From Clostridiaceae bacterium (lineage in GTDB: Bacteria > Bacillota > Clostridia > Oscillospirales > Acutalibacteraceae), in NCBI GenBank assembly GCA_904502175.1, contig CAJGDU010000102.1:1-5004 (forward strand): a stretch of DNA of 5,004 nt, in the 5' to 3' direction. Each line of letters opens with the position of its first letter. Positions within the stretch are counted from its first letter, which is position 1. The notes below the pieces were generated by a model. It had not been told where the DNA came from and made no database searches. It saw only the letters and a list, made by a program, of their open reading frames with translations. Shown here piece after piece: positions 1 to 5,004 of this stretch. A program made the translations under genes and the position numbers.

Positions 1-2065
1 AAAGGCTCGTGGCGATGGTGACGCCGGCGGAGGGGCCGTCCTTCGGGACCGCGCCTTCCGGCACGTGGATATGGATGTCCTTGTTCTTGTAGAACTCTTC
101 GTCGATCTTCAGTTTATCAGCGTTGGTGCGGATGTAGCTGACCGCGGCTCTGGCGGACTCCTTCATGACGTCGCCGAGGGAACCGGTCAGTTCCAGCTTT
201 CCGCCGCCGTCCATGACGGCAGCCTCCACCTTCAGCATCTCGCCGCCGACCGAGGTCCAGGCGAGACCGTTGGTGACACCGACCTCATCGGCCAGCTCTT
301 TGCTGTCCTTGAAGTGGGGCACGCCGAGGAACTCCTGCAGATCGCCCACCTTGACCGAAACTTTGAAGTCGGGGTCTTTGACGATTTCCAGAGCGGTCTT
401 GCGGCAGATCTCGTGGATCTTCCGCTCGAGGATACGGACACCGGCCTCTCTCGTGTAGTCGGAGATGATGTGGCGAAGAGCCGCGTCGGTGATCTTCAGC
501 TGGGCACGGGTGATGCCGTGGCGCTTCAGCGCTTTCGGGACGAGGTGTTTCTTCGCGATGTGGAACTTCTCCTCCGCAGTGTAGCTGTAGAGGTCAATGA
601 CCTCCATGCGGTCGAGGAGGGGGGCCGGAATGTTGCTCTTGTTGTTGGCCGTCGTCAGGAACAGGACTTTGGACAGGTCGAAGGGCACTTCCACGAAGTG
701 GTCGACAAAGGCCTTGTTCTGCTCGGCGTCCAGCACTTCCAGCATGGCGGAAGCGGGGTCGCCTCTGACGTCGGCGCCCATCTTATCGATCTCGTCGAAG
801 AGGATGAGCGGGTTGTTGGTGCCGGCGTCGGTCATGGCCGCCATGACGCGGCCGGGCATGGCACCGATATAGGTCTTCCGGTGGCCGCGGATCTCCGCTT
901 CGTCCCGTACGCCGCCGAGCGAGATGCGCTCATACTTCCGGCCGAGGGCTTCAGCCAGAGAGATGGCGATGGACGTTTTTCCCACACCGGGAGGGCCGGC
1001 GAGGCAGATGATCTGCCCGGAGATGTCCGGAGCCAGTTTGCGGACCGCCAGCAGTTCGATGACCCGGTCCTTGACGTCTTCGAGACCGTAGTGGTCCCGC
1101 TCGAGGACCTTGCGGGCCCGCTCGATGTCGAGGTTGTCCTCGGAGGCGGTGTCCCACGGGAGGTCGAGGACGACGTCCAGGTAGTTGCGGATGACCGTGG
1201 CCTCGGAGGAGTTGCTGCCGCCCATCTTCTGCAGACGGCTGAGCTCTTTCAGAAGCTTTTCACGGTGTTTGTCTTCCATGTTCTGGATGGCCTGGATCTT
1301 TTTCCGGTACTCGTCGATCTCGTCGACGCCGTCTCCCCCGTCAAGTTCCTCCGAGAGGACACGCATCTGTTCCCGCAGGTAGTATTCCCGCTGGTTGTCG
1401 TCCACGTTCTTCTCGACTTTCCGGGAGATCTCGGTCTCCAGTTTCAGCATGTCGATCTCACGGGCCAGGTACTCGCAGACCAGTTCCAGACGGCGCAGCG
1501 GGTGCTGCGTCTCGAGGATCTGCTGCTTTTCCGTGTAGTCCAGTTTGATGACAGAGGCGATGTAGTCCGCGATGCCGCCGGGGCTGTCGTCGTTGACGAC
1601 CCGGAGCATGACATCGGGGGCCACTTTCGGAGAGTAGTCCGCGTACTCGTTGAAGTAGTCGCGGACCCGCCGCATGAGGGCCAGAGCGTACTCTTCGTCC
1701 TTCGCGGCATACCCCTTCTGCGGAAGCTTTTTGACGTCCGCATAGAGGAACGATCCATCGTAGCCGTGCTCCAGCTTCGCCCGCTCCCCGCCTTCCACGA
1801 TGACGCGGATGTTGTCGGAGTCCGGCACGGAAATGACCTGCCGGATATGGGCGACGACGCCGACCTTGTACAGCTGGCCGAACTCGGGGTTCTCCACCTC
1901 CGGGCTCTTCTGCGTCAGAAGGAAGACCTCCTGACCGTAGTCCATGGCCGCCTGGATGGCGTGGATGGACTTCTGCCGGGCGATGTCGAAATGGAGCACC
2001 ATTTCCGGGAACACGACCAGGCCGCGCAGGGCGACGACCGGGATGGCATAGATGTTGTTATCCAT
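1..2065 (-). CDS. lon: ATP-dependent protease Lon (LonA type), 3' end cut by window edge
   Basis: Lon is a cytosolic homo-oligomeric AAA+ serine protease that unfolds and degrades misfolded and some regulatory proteins using ATP. My translation from the ATG at 2065 gives 688 residues without interruption. The N-terminal substrate-binding domain opens with the typical IPVVALRGLVVFPEM. A charged helical region follows, including the conserved QREYYLREQM. The AAA+ module shows Walker A GPPGVGKT at residues 357-364, pore-loop KTYIGAMPGR around 397-406, Walker B ILFDEID around 421-427, and a sensor-2-like REAGVR with Arg544. The protease domain contains PKDGPSAG with the catalytic Ser at residue 679. 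The window ends nine residues later, so the catalytic Lys and roughly 100 C-terminal residues of this family (usually about 780-810) lie outside. The ATG is preferred over in-frame GTG codons just upstream because AGGTGGTGA sits 8 bases before it. An intrinsic terminator separates lon from clpX. I see no frameshift or missing motif in the visible part. Confidence 0.97.
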   Translation of the reverse strand, partial: MDNNIYAIPVVALRGLVVFPEMVLHFDIARQKSIHAIQAAMDYGQEVFLLTQKSPEVENPEFGQLYKVGVVAHIRQVISVPDSDNIRVIVEGGERAKLEHGYDGSFLYADVKKLPQKGYAAKDEEYALALMRRVRDYFNEYADYSPKVAPDVMLRVVNDDSPGGIADYIASVIKLDYTEKQQILETQHPLRRLELVCEYLAREIDMLKLETEISRKVEKNVDDNQREYYLREQMRVLSEELDGGDGVDEIDEYRKKIQAIQNMEDKHREKLLKELSRLQKMGGSNSSEATVIRNYLDVVLDLPWDTASEDNLDIERARKVLERDHYGLEDVKDRVIELLAVRKLAPDISGQIICLAGPPGVGKTSIAISLAEALGRKYERISLGGVRDEAEIRGHRKTYIGAMPGRVMAAMTDAGTNNPLILFDEIDKMGADVRGDPASAMLEVLDAEQNKAFVDHFVEVPFDLSKVLFLTTANNKSNIPAPLLDRMEVIDLYSYTAEEKFHIAKKHLVPKALKRHGITRAQLKITDAALRHIISDYTREAGVRILERKIHEICRKTALEIVKDPDFKVSVKVGDLQEFLGVPHFKDSKELADEVGVTNGLAWTSVGGEMLKVEAAVMDGGGKLELTGSLGDVMKESARAAVSYIRTNADKLKIDEEFYKNKDIHIHVPEGAVPKDGPSAGVTIATSL

Positions 2066-2073
2066 AAAGTGTT

Positions 2074-2082
2074 TCACCACCT
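2074..2082 (-). promoter_or_regulatory. lon ribosome binding site
   Basis: On the minus strand AGGTGGTGA lies 8 bases ahead of the ATG at 2065. It is an imperfect Shine-Dalgarno match (compare AGGAGGTGA) at good spacing. Two in-frame GTG codons lie inside or next to this site and so are unlikely to be starts. It is weaker than the clpP and clpX sites. Confidence 0.6.
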
Positions 2083-2097
2083 GTTGTGTTGATAGTC

Positions 2098-2133
2098 AAA
2101 AAAAGCGGAACTGTTCTTTGCGAGCAGTTCCGC
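2098..2133 (-). terminator. Intrinsic terminator after clpX
   Basis: Read on the minus strand, GCGGAACTG (2133-2125) and CAGTTCCGC (2113-2105) form a perfect 9-bp stem. After one C/A mismatch, two further pairs (TC with GA) close a GCAAA loop. Seven T residues follow at once (2104-2098). This is a canonical Rho-independent terminator for transcription leaving clpX. The ascending arm begins only 10 bases after the clpX stop codon, so a ribosome finishing clpX could partly interfere with folding. On the plus strand no T-tract follows the stem, so it should work in one direction only. Confidence 0.9.
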
Positions 2134-2143
2134 GGGTAGTTCC

Positions 2144-3469
2144 TCAACTGACGTTTCCACGCCGGTTGCGTTTCTGCGGAGCTGCAGAGGGAGACACCAG
2201 CAGGGGTGCCGGCTGTTCCCTGGTCTCGTTGCGGACCAGCAGCGGTTCGGCCTCTCCGAGGACAGCCTCTTCCGTGATGCTGATCTTCTCGATCTGATAG
2301 TCGGAAGGACTCTCGTACATGAGCGGCTGCAGGACTCTCTCCATCACTCCGCGAAGGCCTCGGGCCCCGGTCTTTTTCTCCAGGGTCTCACGGGCAATGG
2401 CCCGGAGGGCTTCGTCATTCATCTCCAGTTCCACATTGTCCATGCGGAACAGCTCCTGATACTGCTTGAGCAGGGAGTTTTTCGGCTCCTTCAGGATGCG
2501 CACCAGGGCGTCTTCGTCGAGGTCATCCAGCGTGGTGAGGACCGGGATACGGCCGACCAGCTCGGGGATGAGGCCGTATTTGACCAGATCCTGGGGGATG
2601 ACGTTCGCCATGGCTTCGGACAGCTCCATCTCTTTGCTCGCCTTGATCTCGGCGCCAAAGCCGAGGCTGCCGTTGCCGGAGCGCTTCTCGACGATCTTTT
2701 CGATGCCGTCGAAGGCGCCGCCGCAGATGAAGAGGATGTTCGAGGTGTCGACCTGGATGAACTCCTGCTGGGGGTGTTTCCGGCCGCCCTGCGGCGGGAC
2801 GTTGGACACGGTCCCTTCCAGGATCTTCAGCAGGGCCTGCTGGACCCCTTCGCCGGAGACGTCCCGGGTAATGGAGGGGTTCTCGCTCTTCCGGGCGATC
2901 TTGTCGATCTCGTCGATGTAGATGATGCCGGTCTCGGCCCGCTCCACGTCGAAGTCGGCGGCCTGGATGAGGCGGAGAAGGATATTCTCCACGTCCTCAC
3001 CGACATAGCCGGCCTCGGTCAGGGTCGTGGCGTCGGCCACGGCAAAGGGGACATCGAGGGTCCGGGCCAGGGTCTGGGCCAGCATCGTTTTGCCGACGCC
3101 GGTGGGACCCAGCAGCAGGACGTTGCTCTTCTGGAGCTCCACGTCGGTCTGCTCGCCGTAGAAGATGCGTTTGTAGTGGTTGTAGACCGCGACCGACAGG
3201 GTGACCTTTGCCCGGTCCTGGCCGATGACATATTCGTCCAGGGTGGCTTTGATCTCCTGGGGCTTGGGCAGCGGTTTCGCGTTTTTCTGAGCTCTCTGGC
3301 GCTTCTGGGCGGCCTTGAGTTCCAGGTCATCGTTGACGAGTTCCGCACAGAGCTCTACGCACTCGTCGCAGATGTAGATGTCGTTCATACCGGAGATGAG
3401 CTTGTCCACCTGGTCCTGGGTCTTTCCGCAGAAACTGCAGCGGAGCTTCATCTGGTCGTTTCTAGCCAA
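2144..3469 (-). CDS. clpX: ClpX, ATP-dependent unfoldase subunit of ClpXP
   Basis: ClpX is the hexameric AAA+ unfoldase that recognises degradation tags, unfolds proteins and threads them into ClpP. The 441-residue product has every hallmark. The N-terminal zinc-binding domain has paired CxxC motifs (Cys11/14 and Cys34/37). Walker A GPTGVGKT is at 121-128, pore-loop GYVGEDV at 154-160, and Walker B IIYIDEID at 182-189. The RKH loop GGRKHP is at 228-233 and the ClpP-docking LGF loop at 269-271, where E. coli has IGF. The arginine-finger segment ELVGRIP has Arg307, and sensor 2 GARGLR has Arg370. The start is a TTG at 3469, with GGAGG 9 bases upstream. The first ATG is codon 7 and would be badly spaced from that site. 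The gene begins 20 bases after clpP stops, so the two are surely cotranscribed. The last 30 or so residues form a Pro/Ala-containing tail ending in a basic KRNRRG stretch, making the protein somewhat longer than E. coli ClpX (424). An intrinsic terminator follows. Confidence 0.98.
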   Translation of the reverse strand: MARNDQMKLRCSFCGKTQDQVDKLISGMNDIYICDECVELCAELVNDDLELKAAQKRQRAQKNAKPLPKPQEIKATLDEYVIGQDRAKVTLSVAVYNHYKRIFYGEQTDVELQKSNVLLLGPTGVGKTMLAQTLARTLDVPFAVADATTLTEAGYVGEDVENILLRLIQAADFDVERAETGIIYIDEIDKIARKSENPSITRDVSGEGVQQALLKILEGTVSNVPPQGGRKHPQQEFIQVDTSNILFICGGAFDGIEKIVEKRSGNGSLGFGAEIKASKEMELSEAMANVIPQDLVKYGLIPELVGRIPVLTTLDDLDEDALVRILKEPKNSLLKQYQELFRMDNVELEMNDEALRAIARETLEKKTGARGLRGVMERVLQPLMYESPSDYQIEKISITEEAVLGEAEPLLVRNETREQPAPLLVSPSAAPQKRNRRGNVS

Positions 3470-3483
3470 GGTACTTTTCCTCC
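3470..3483 (-). promoter_or_regulatory. clpX ribosome binding site deciding a TTG start
   Basis: Minus-strand GGAGG at 3483-3479 is followed by a 9-base spacer and then TTG (3469-3467). This strong site supports the TTG as the clpX start over the ATG at codon 7, which would be 27 bases from the site. It lies wholly in the short clpP-clpX gap. Confidence 0.8.
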
Positions 3484-3489
3484 GTCAGG

Positions 3490-4074
3490 TCAGTCTCTCT
3501 TGTCGAGGACTTTGTCGATGATGCCGTATTCCAGCGCCTCCTCGGCGGTCATGAAGTTGTCGCGCTCCGTATCCTGGGCGATGACTTCGATGGGCTTGCC
3601 GGTGTTCTCCGCAAGGATGCGGTTGAGGCGTTCTCTCGTGCGCAGGATGTTCTCCGCGACGATCTGGATCTCGGTGGCCTGTCCTCTGGCGCCGCCGGAG
3701 GGCTGGTGGATCATGATCTCGGCGTTGGGCAGGGCATAGCGTTTGCCCTTGGCTCCCGCGGCGAGCAGGAACGCGCCCATGCTGGCGCCGAGTCCCATGC
3801 AGATGGTGGATACATCGCACTTGATATACTGCATGGTATCGTAAATGGCCATGCCGGCTGTGACAGAGCCGCCGGGGCTGTTGATGTAAAGGCTGATGTC
3901 CTTTTCGGAGTCCTGTCCTTCAAGGAACAGAAGCTGCGCGACCACAAGGCTCGCGGTGGCGTCGTTGACTTCATCGGAGAGGACGATGATGCGGTCGTCC
4001 AGAAGTCTCGAGAAGATGTCGTACTGGCGTTCGCCGCGGCTGGTCTGCTCGATGACATAAGGTACTAAAGGCAT
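3490..4074 (-). CDS. clpP: ClpP, proteolytic subunit of Clp protease
   Basis: ClpP is the self-compartmentalised serine peptidase. Two stacked heptameric rings degrade chains delivered by ClpX or, where present, ClpA/ClpC. The product has 194 residues, the normal family length. The catalytic triad is intact: Ser98 in GASMGA, His123 in MIHQP and Asp172 in ERDNF. The oxyanion-loop INSPGGSV (65-72), the segment QPSGGARGQATEI and the C-terminal EALEYGIIDKV are also typical. The N-terminus PLVPYVIEQTSRGER matches the axial-loop region of mature ClpP, with almost no propeptide before it. The ATG at 4074 is preceded by a perfect AAGGAGGT at 6 bases. clpX follows after 20 bases, fitting a ClpXP operon. 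A 111-base spacer with promoter-like and hairpin signals separates it from tig upstream. Nothing in the protein is unusual. Confidence 0.98.
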   Translation of the reverse strand: MPLVPYVIEQTSRGERQYDIFSRLLDDRIIVLSDEVNDATASLVVAQLLFLEGQDSEKDISLYINSPGGSVTAGMAIYDTMQYIKCDVSTICMGLGASMGAFLLAAGAKGKRYALPNAEIMIHQPSGGARGQATEIQIVAENILRTRERLNRILAENTGKPIEVIAQDTERDNFMTAEEALEYGIIDKVLDKRD

Positions 4075-4080
4075 GTTGCT

Positions 4081-4088
4081 ACCTCCTT
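4081..4088 (-). promoter_or_regulatory. clpP ribosome binding site
   Basis: Minus-strand AAGGAGGT (4088-4081) lies 6 bases before the ATG at 4074. It is a full-length Shine-Dalgarno match and the strongest in the window, consistent with a highly expressed gene. Confidence 0.9.
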
Positions 4089-4097
4089 GGTTGCAGA

Positions 4098-4123
4098 AGG
4101 CGACGAGGTCTCCCCCGCCGCCT
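4098..4123 (-). promoter_or_regulatory. Stable GAGA-tetraloop hairpin in the clpP leader
   Basis: On the minus strand AGGCGGCGGGG (4123-4113) pairs along its full length with CCTCGTCGCCT (4108-4098). As RNA this gives 11 continuous pairs, two of them G-U wobbles, closing a GAGA loop (4112-4109) of the stabilising GNRA class. No T-tract follows, so it is not an intrinsic terminator. It ends 9 bases before the clpP Shine-Dalgarno sequence. That position suits mRNA 5'-end stabilisation, a processing site in tig read-through RNA, or translation control. The pairing is seen directly; the function is inference. Confidence 0.6.
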
Positions 4124-4132
4124 GTCCAGTTC

Positions 4133-4179
4133 TTGAAATCTTGAATTTTTATTCAAAGAGTACAGTCAATTGATTTCAA
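4133..4179. repeat. Nested inverted repeat in the tig-clpP spacer
   Basis: On the plus strand TTGAAATC (4133-4140) and GATTTCAA (4172-4179) are perfect 8-base inverted copies. Directly beside the first lies a second palindrome, TTGAAT-TTTT-ATTCAA (4141-4156). The AT-rich element overlaps the proposed clpP promoter. It could be an operator for a dimeric regulator, or a weak hairpin in RNA reading through from tig. It resembles neither the CIRCE element nor a CtsR heptad repeat. AT-rich sequence makes chance similarity easier. Confidence 0.45.
4151..4179 (-). promoter_or_regulatory. Candidate housekeeping promoter for clpP-clpX
   Basis: On the minus strand TTGAAA (4179-4174, 5 of 6 matches to the -35 consensus) is followed by a 17-base spacer and TTGAAT (4156-4151, 4 of 6 matches to the -10). 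Transcription would begin near 4144, giving a leader of about 70 bases that contains the GAGA hairpin. The surrounding 50 bases are far richer in A/T than the genes, as promoters usually are in GC-rich genomes. A competing -35-like TTGACT at 4169-4164 has no acceptable -10 at standard spacing. Confidence 0.4.
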
Positions 4180-4185
4180 AAAGTT

Positions 4186-5004
4186 TTAGTCCTCTGCCTT
4201 GTCCGCCTTTTTGGTGGTGGTCTTCTTGGCGGGCGCCTTCTTGGCTGTCGTGGTCTTCTTGGCAGCCGTCGTCTTCTTGGCAGTGGTGGTCTTCTTGGCC
4301 GGCGCCTTCTTCTCGGCGTCGTCCGCTTTGTCGTCTGCCTTCTTGGCCGCTGTCTTCTTGGCAGCCGGCTTCTTGGCAGCGGTGCTCTTCTTCGCGGGAG
4401 CCTTCTTGGTCGTCTTCTTCTCCTCGGCGGCCTTTTCGGCTTTTTCGACCTTCTCGGCGACGTCTTCGGCGATGAGCTCCGCCGCGTCAACTTCCTTGAT
4501 GGTCGCGTTTTCCTTCACGATGTCGAGCGCTTTGGTGGTGGAGAGGTCTTTGGTGATGTCTTCCTCGGGAAGAATGCTCTTGACCGTCTCCAGGTCCATT
4601 TCATACGAGTCAGCCAGCTTCTGATACTGGGCGTCGATGTCTTCCTGCGTGACCTCGAACTTCTCGAGTTCGGCGATCTTCTCAAGGGCGAGACGGACTC
4701 TGACCTGGTTCTCGGCACGCTCACGGAAGCTGTCTCTCAGAGCCTCTTCCGTCATGCCGGTGTATGCGAGATAAGTCTGCAGGTCCAGACCCTGGGACTG
4801 GATCTGATAGCCGAAGTCCTGGATGGCGTTGTTGACTTCGTTTTCGAACATGACCTCCGGGATGTCCGCCTTGACCAGGCCGGCCAGTTTCTCGAAGATC
4901 TGGGAGTCCACTTCCTGCTCGGAAGCCTGCTCTTTGGTCTTGGCAAGGTCTTCCTTCAGGGAAGCTTTGTACTCCTCAAGGGTATCGAACTCGGAGACGT
5001 CCAT
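4186..5004 (-). CDS. tig: Trigger factor, C-terminal part with histone-H1-like Lys/Ala tail; 5' end beyond window
   Basis: Trigger factor is the ribosome-associated chaperone that meets nascent chains at the exit tunnel. The visible 272 residues begin at the end of the PPIase domain (DVSEFDTLEEYKASL) and run through the helical C-terminal substrate-binding domain (for example QSQGLDLQTYLAYTGMTEE and LALEKIAELEKFEVTQEDID) to about residue 175. The ATG on the window edge is an internal Met: the ribosome-binding domain and most of the PPIase domain (the whole family protein is about 430 residues) must lie upstream. After a charged helical linker (about 171-195), residues 196-272 form a low-complexity basic tail of repeated AKK, APAKK and TTTAKK units. 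It has 28 Lys in 77 residues, interrupted by an acidic ADDKADDAE patch at 222-230. Standard trigger factors such as E. coli's lack this tail. The identity is firm from the C-terminal domain; the tail's role is unknown. The gene ends with TAA and no intrinsic terminator, so read-through into clpP is possible. Confidence 0.93.
   Translation of the reverse strand: MDVSEFDTLEEYKASLKEDLAKTKEQASEQEVDSQIFEKLAGLVKADIPEVMFENEVNNAIQDFGYQIQSQGLDLQTYLAYTGMTEEALRDSFRERAENQVRVRLALEKIAELEKFEVTQEDIDAQYQKLADSYEMDLETVKSILPEEDITKDLSTTKALDIVKENATIKEVDAAELIAEDVAEKVEKAEKAAEEKKTTKKAPAKKSTAAKKPAAKKTAAKKADDKADDAEKKAPAKKTTTAKKTTAAKKTTTAKKAPAKKTTTKKADKAED
4189..4419 (-). repeat. Repeat-coded Lys/Ala-rich tail of tig
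   Basis: This segment encodes the basic tail of trigger factor. The 9-base word CTTCTTGGC (plus strand; GCCAAGAAG coding, Ala-Lys-Lys) occurs eight times exactly, plus one CTTCTTGGT, mostly spaced by multiples of 3 that give 5- or 6-residue protein units. Lys is coded almost uniformly by AAG. Such imperfect in-frame repeats tend to gain or lose units by slippage or recombination, so tail length may vary between strains. Confidence 0.85.

Noticed and set aside
65..2092. A plus-strand open frame of 675 codons, antisense to lon
   Set aside because: It lies exactly opposite the conserved Lon frame, which carries all catalytic motifs. Its translation is rich in V, D, L and G and shows no recognisable domain. 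It is explained by the absence of stop codons opposite a G/C-ending codon set.
2071..2099. TTGACT at 2099-2094 as the -35 of a lon promoter
   Set aside because: At 17-base spacing the -10 position reads TGAAAC and would overlap the ribosome site, giving an almost leaderless mRNA; not credible.
2774..3739. A plus-strand open frame of 321 codons opposite clpX and clpP
   Set aside because: It spans the clpX-clpP junction antisense, has no ribosome site that I can see and no recognisable motifs; it is a shadow of the minus-strand genes.
4098..4123. An intrinsic terminator for tig
   Set aside because: The stem is strong, but it is followed by TTCTGCAACC and a ribosome site, with no run of T residues.
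4075..4185. CIRCE or CtsR heat-shock operators ahead of clpP
   Set aside because: Neither TTAGCACTC-N9-GAGTGCTAA nor tandem GGTCAAA heptads is present; the inverted repeat there has a different sequence.
4170..4624. Plus-strand frames translating to Ser/Trp-rich or hydrophobic Phe/Leu/Val/Ala-rich repeats, like a membrane protein
   Set aside because: They are the complement of the Ala-Lys-Lys coding repeat (GCCAAGAAG read backwards gives CTTCTTGGC). The hydrophobic look is a by-product of the repeat.
4186..5004. A complete short gene starting at the ATG on the right edge
   Set aside because: The first residues (DVSEFDTLEE) match an internal segment of trigger factor at the end of the PPIase domain, so the Met is internal and the gene continues beyond the window.

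Overview
The window is one block of housekeeping protein-quality-control genes, all on the minus strand. In transcription order (right to left) they are tig (trigger factor, 5' end beyond the window), clpP, clpX and lon (3' end beyond the window). The plus strand holds no credible gene. Its long open frames lie antisense to these conserved genes and arise from their G/C-rich codon use. The order tig-clpP-clpX-lon, the strong AGGAGG-type ribosome sites, a clean intrinsic terminator, and ClpP and trigger factor sequences of clostridial character suggest a fairly GC-rich member of Bacillota, class Clostridia (perhaps Oscillospirales). This placement is inferred from recognition and was not tested by any search.

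Layout, right to left: 5004-4186 is the C-terminal part of trigger factor, ending in an unusual tail of about 77 residues built of repeated Ala-Lys-Lys units. Positions 4185-4075 are an AT-rich then GC-rich spacer with a candidate promoter, a nested inverted repeat and a strong GAGA-loop hairpin just ahead of the clpP ribosome site. Positions 4074-3490 are clpP, with its complete Ser-His-Asp triad. After 20 bases, clpX (3469-2144) begins with a TTG codon and carries all the expected ClpX motifs. Positions 2143-2066 hold a textbook intrinsic terminator and the lon ribosome site. Positions 2065-1 are lon, cut by the window edge nine residues after its catalytic serine.

Trigger factor receives nascent chains at the ribosome. 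ClpX unfolds tagged or damaged proteins into the ClpP chamber. Lon is a self-contained AAA+ protease for misfolded and regulatory proteins. The cluster therefore covers folding at synthesis and two parallel routes of degradation. clpP and clpX look like one transcription unit, and lon is at least partly insulated by the terminator.

I found no mobile element, CRISPR array, tRNA or rRNA gene and no new multi-gene system. The points most worth a second look are the histone-H1-like tail of trigger factor, the structured clpP leader, and the clpX-lon junction, which has a terminator but no visible room for a separate lon promoter.
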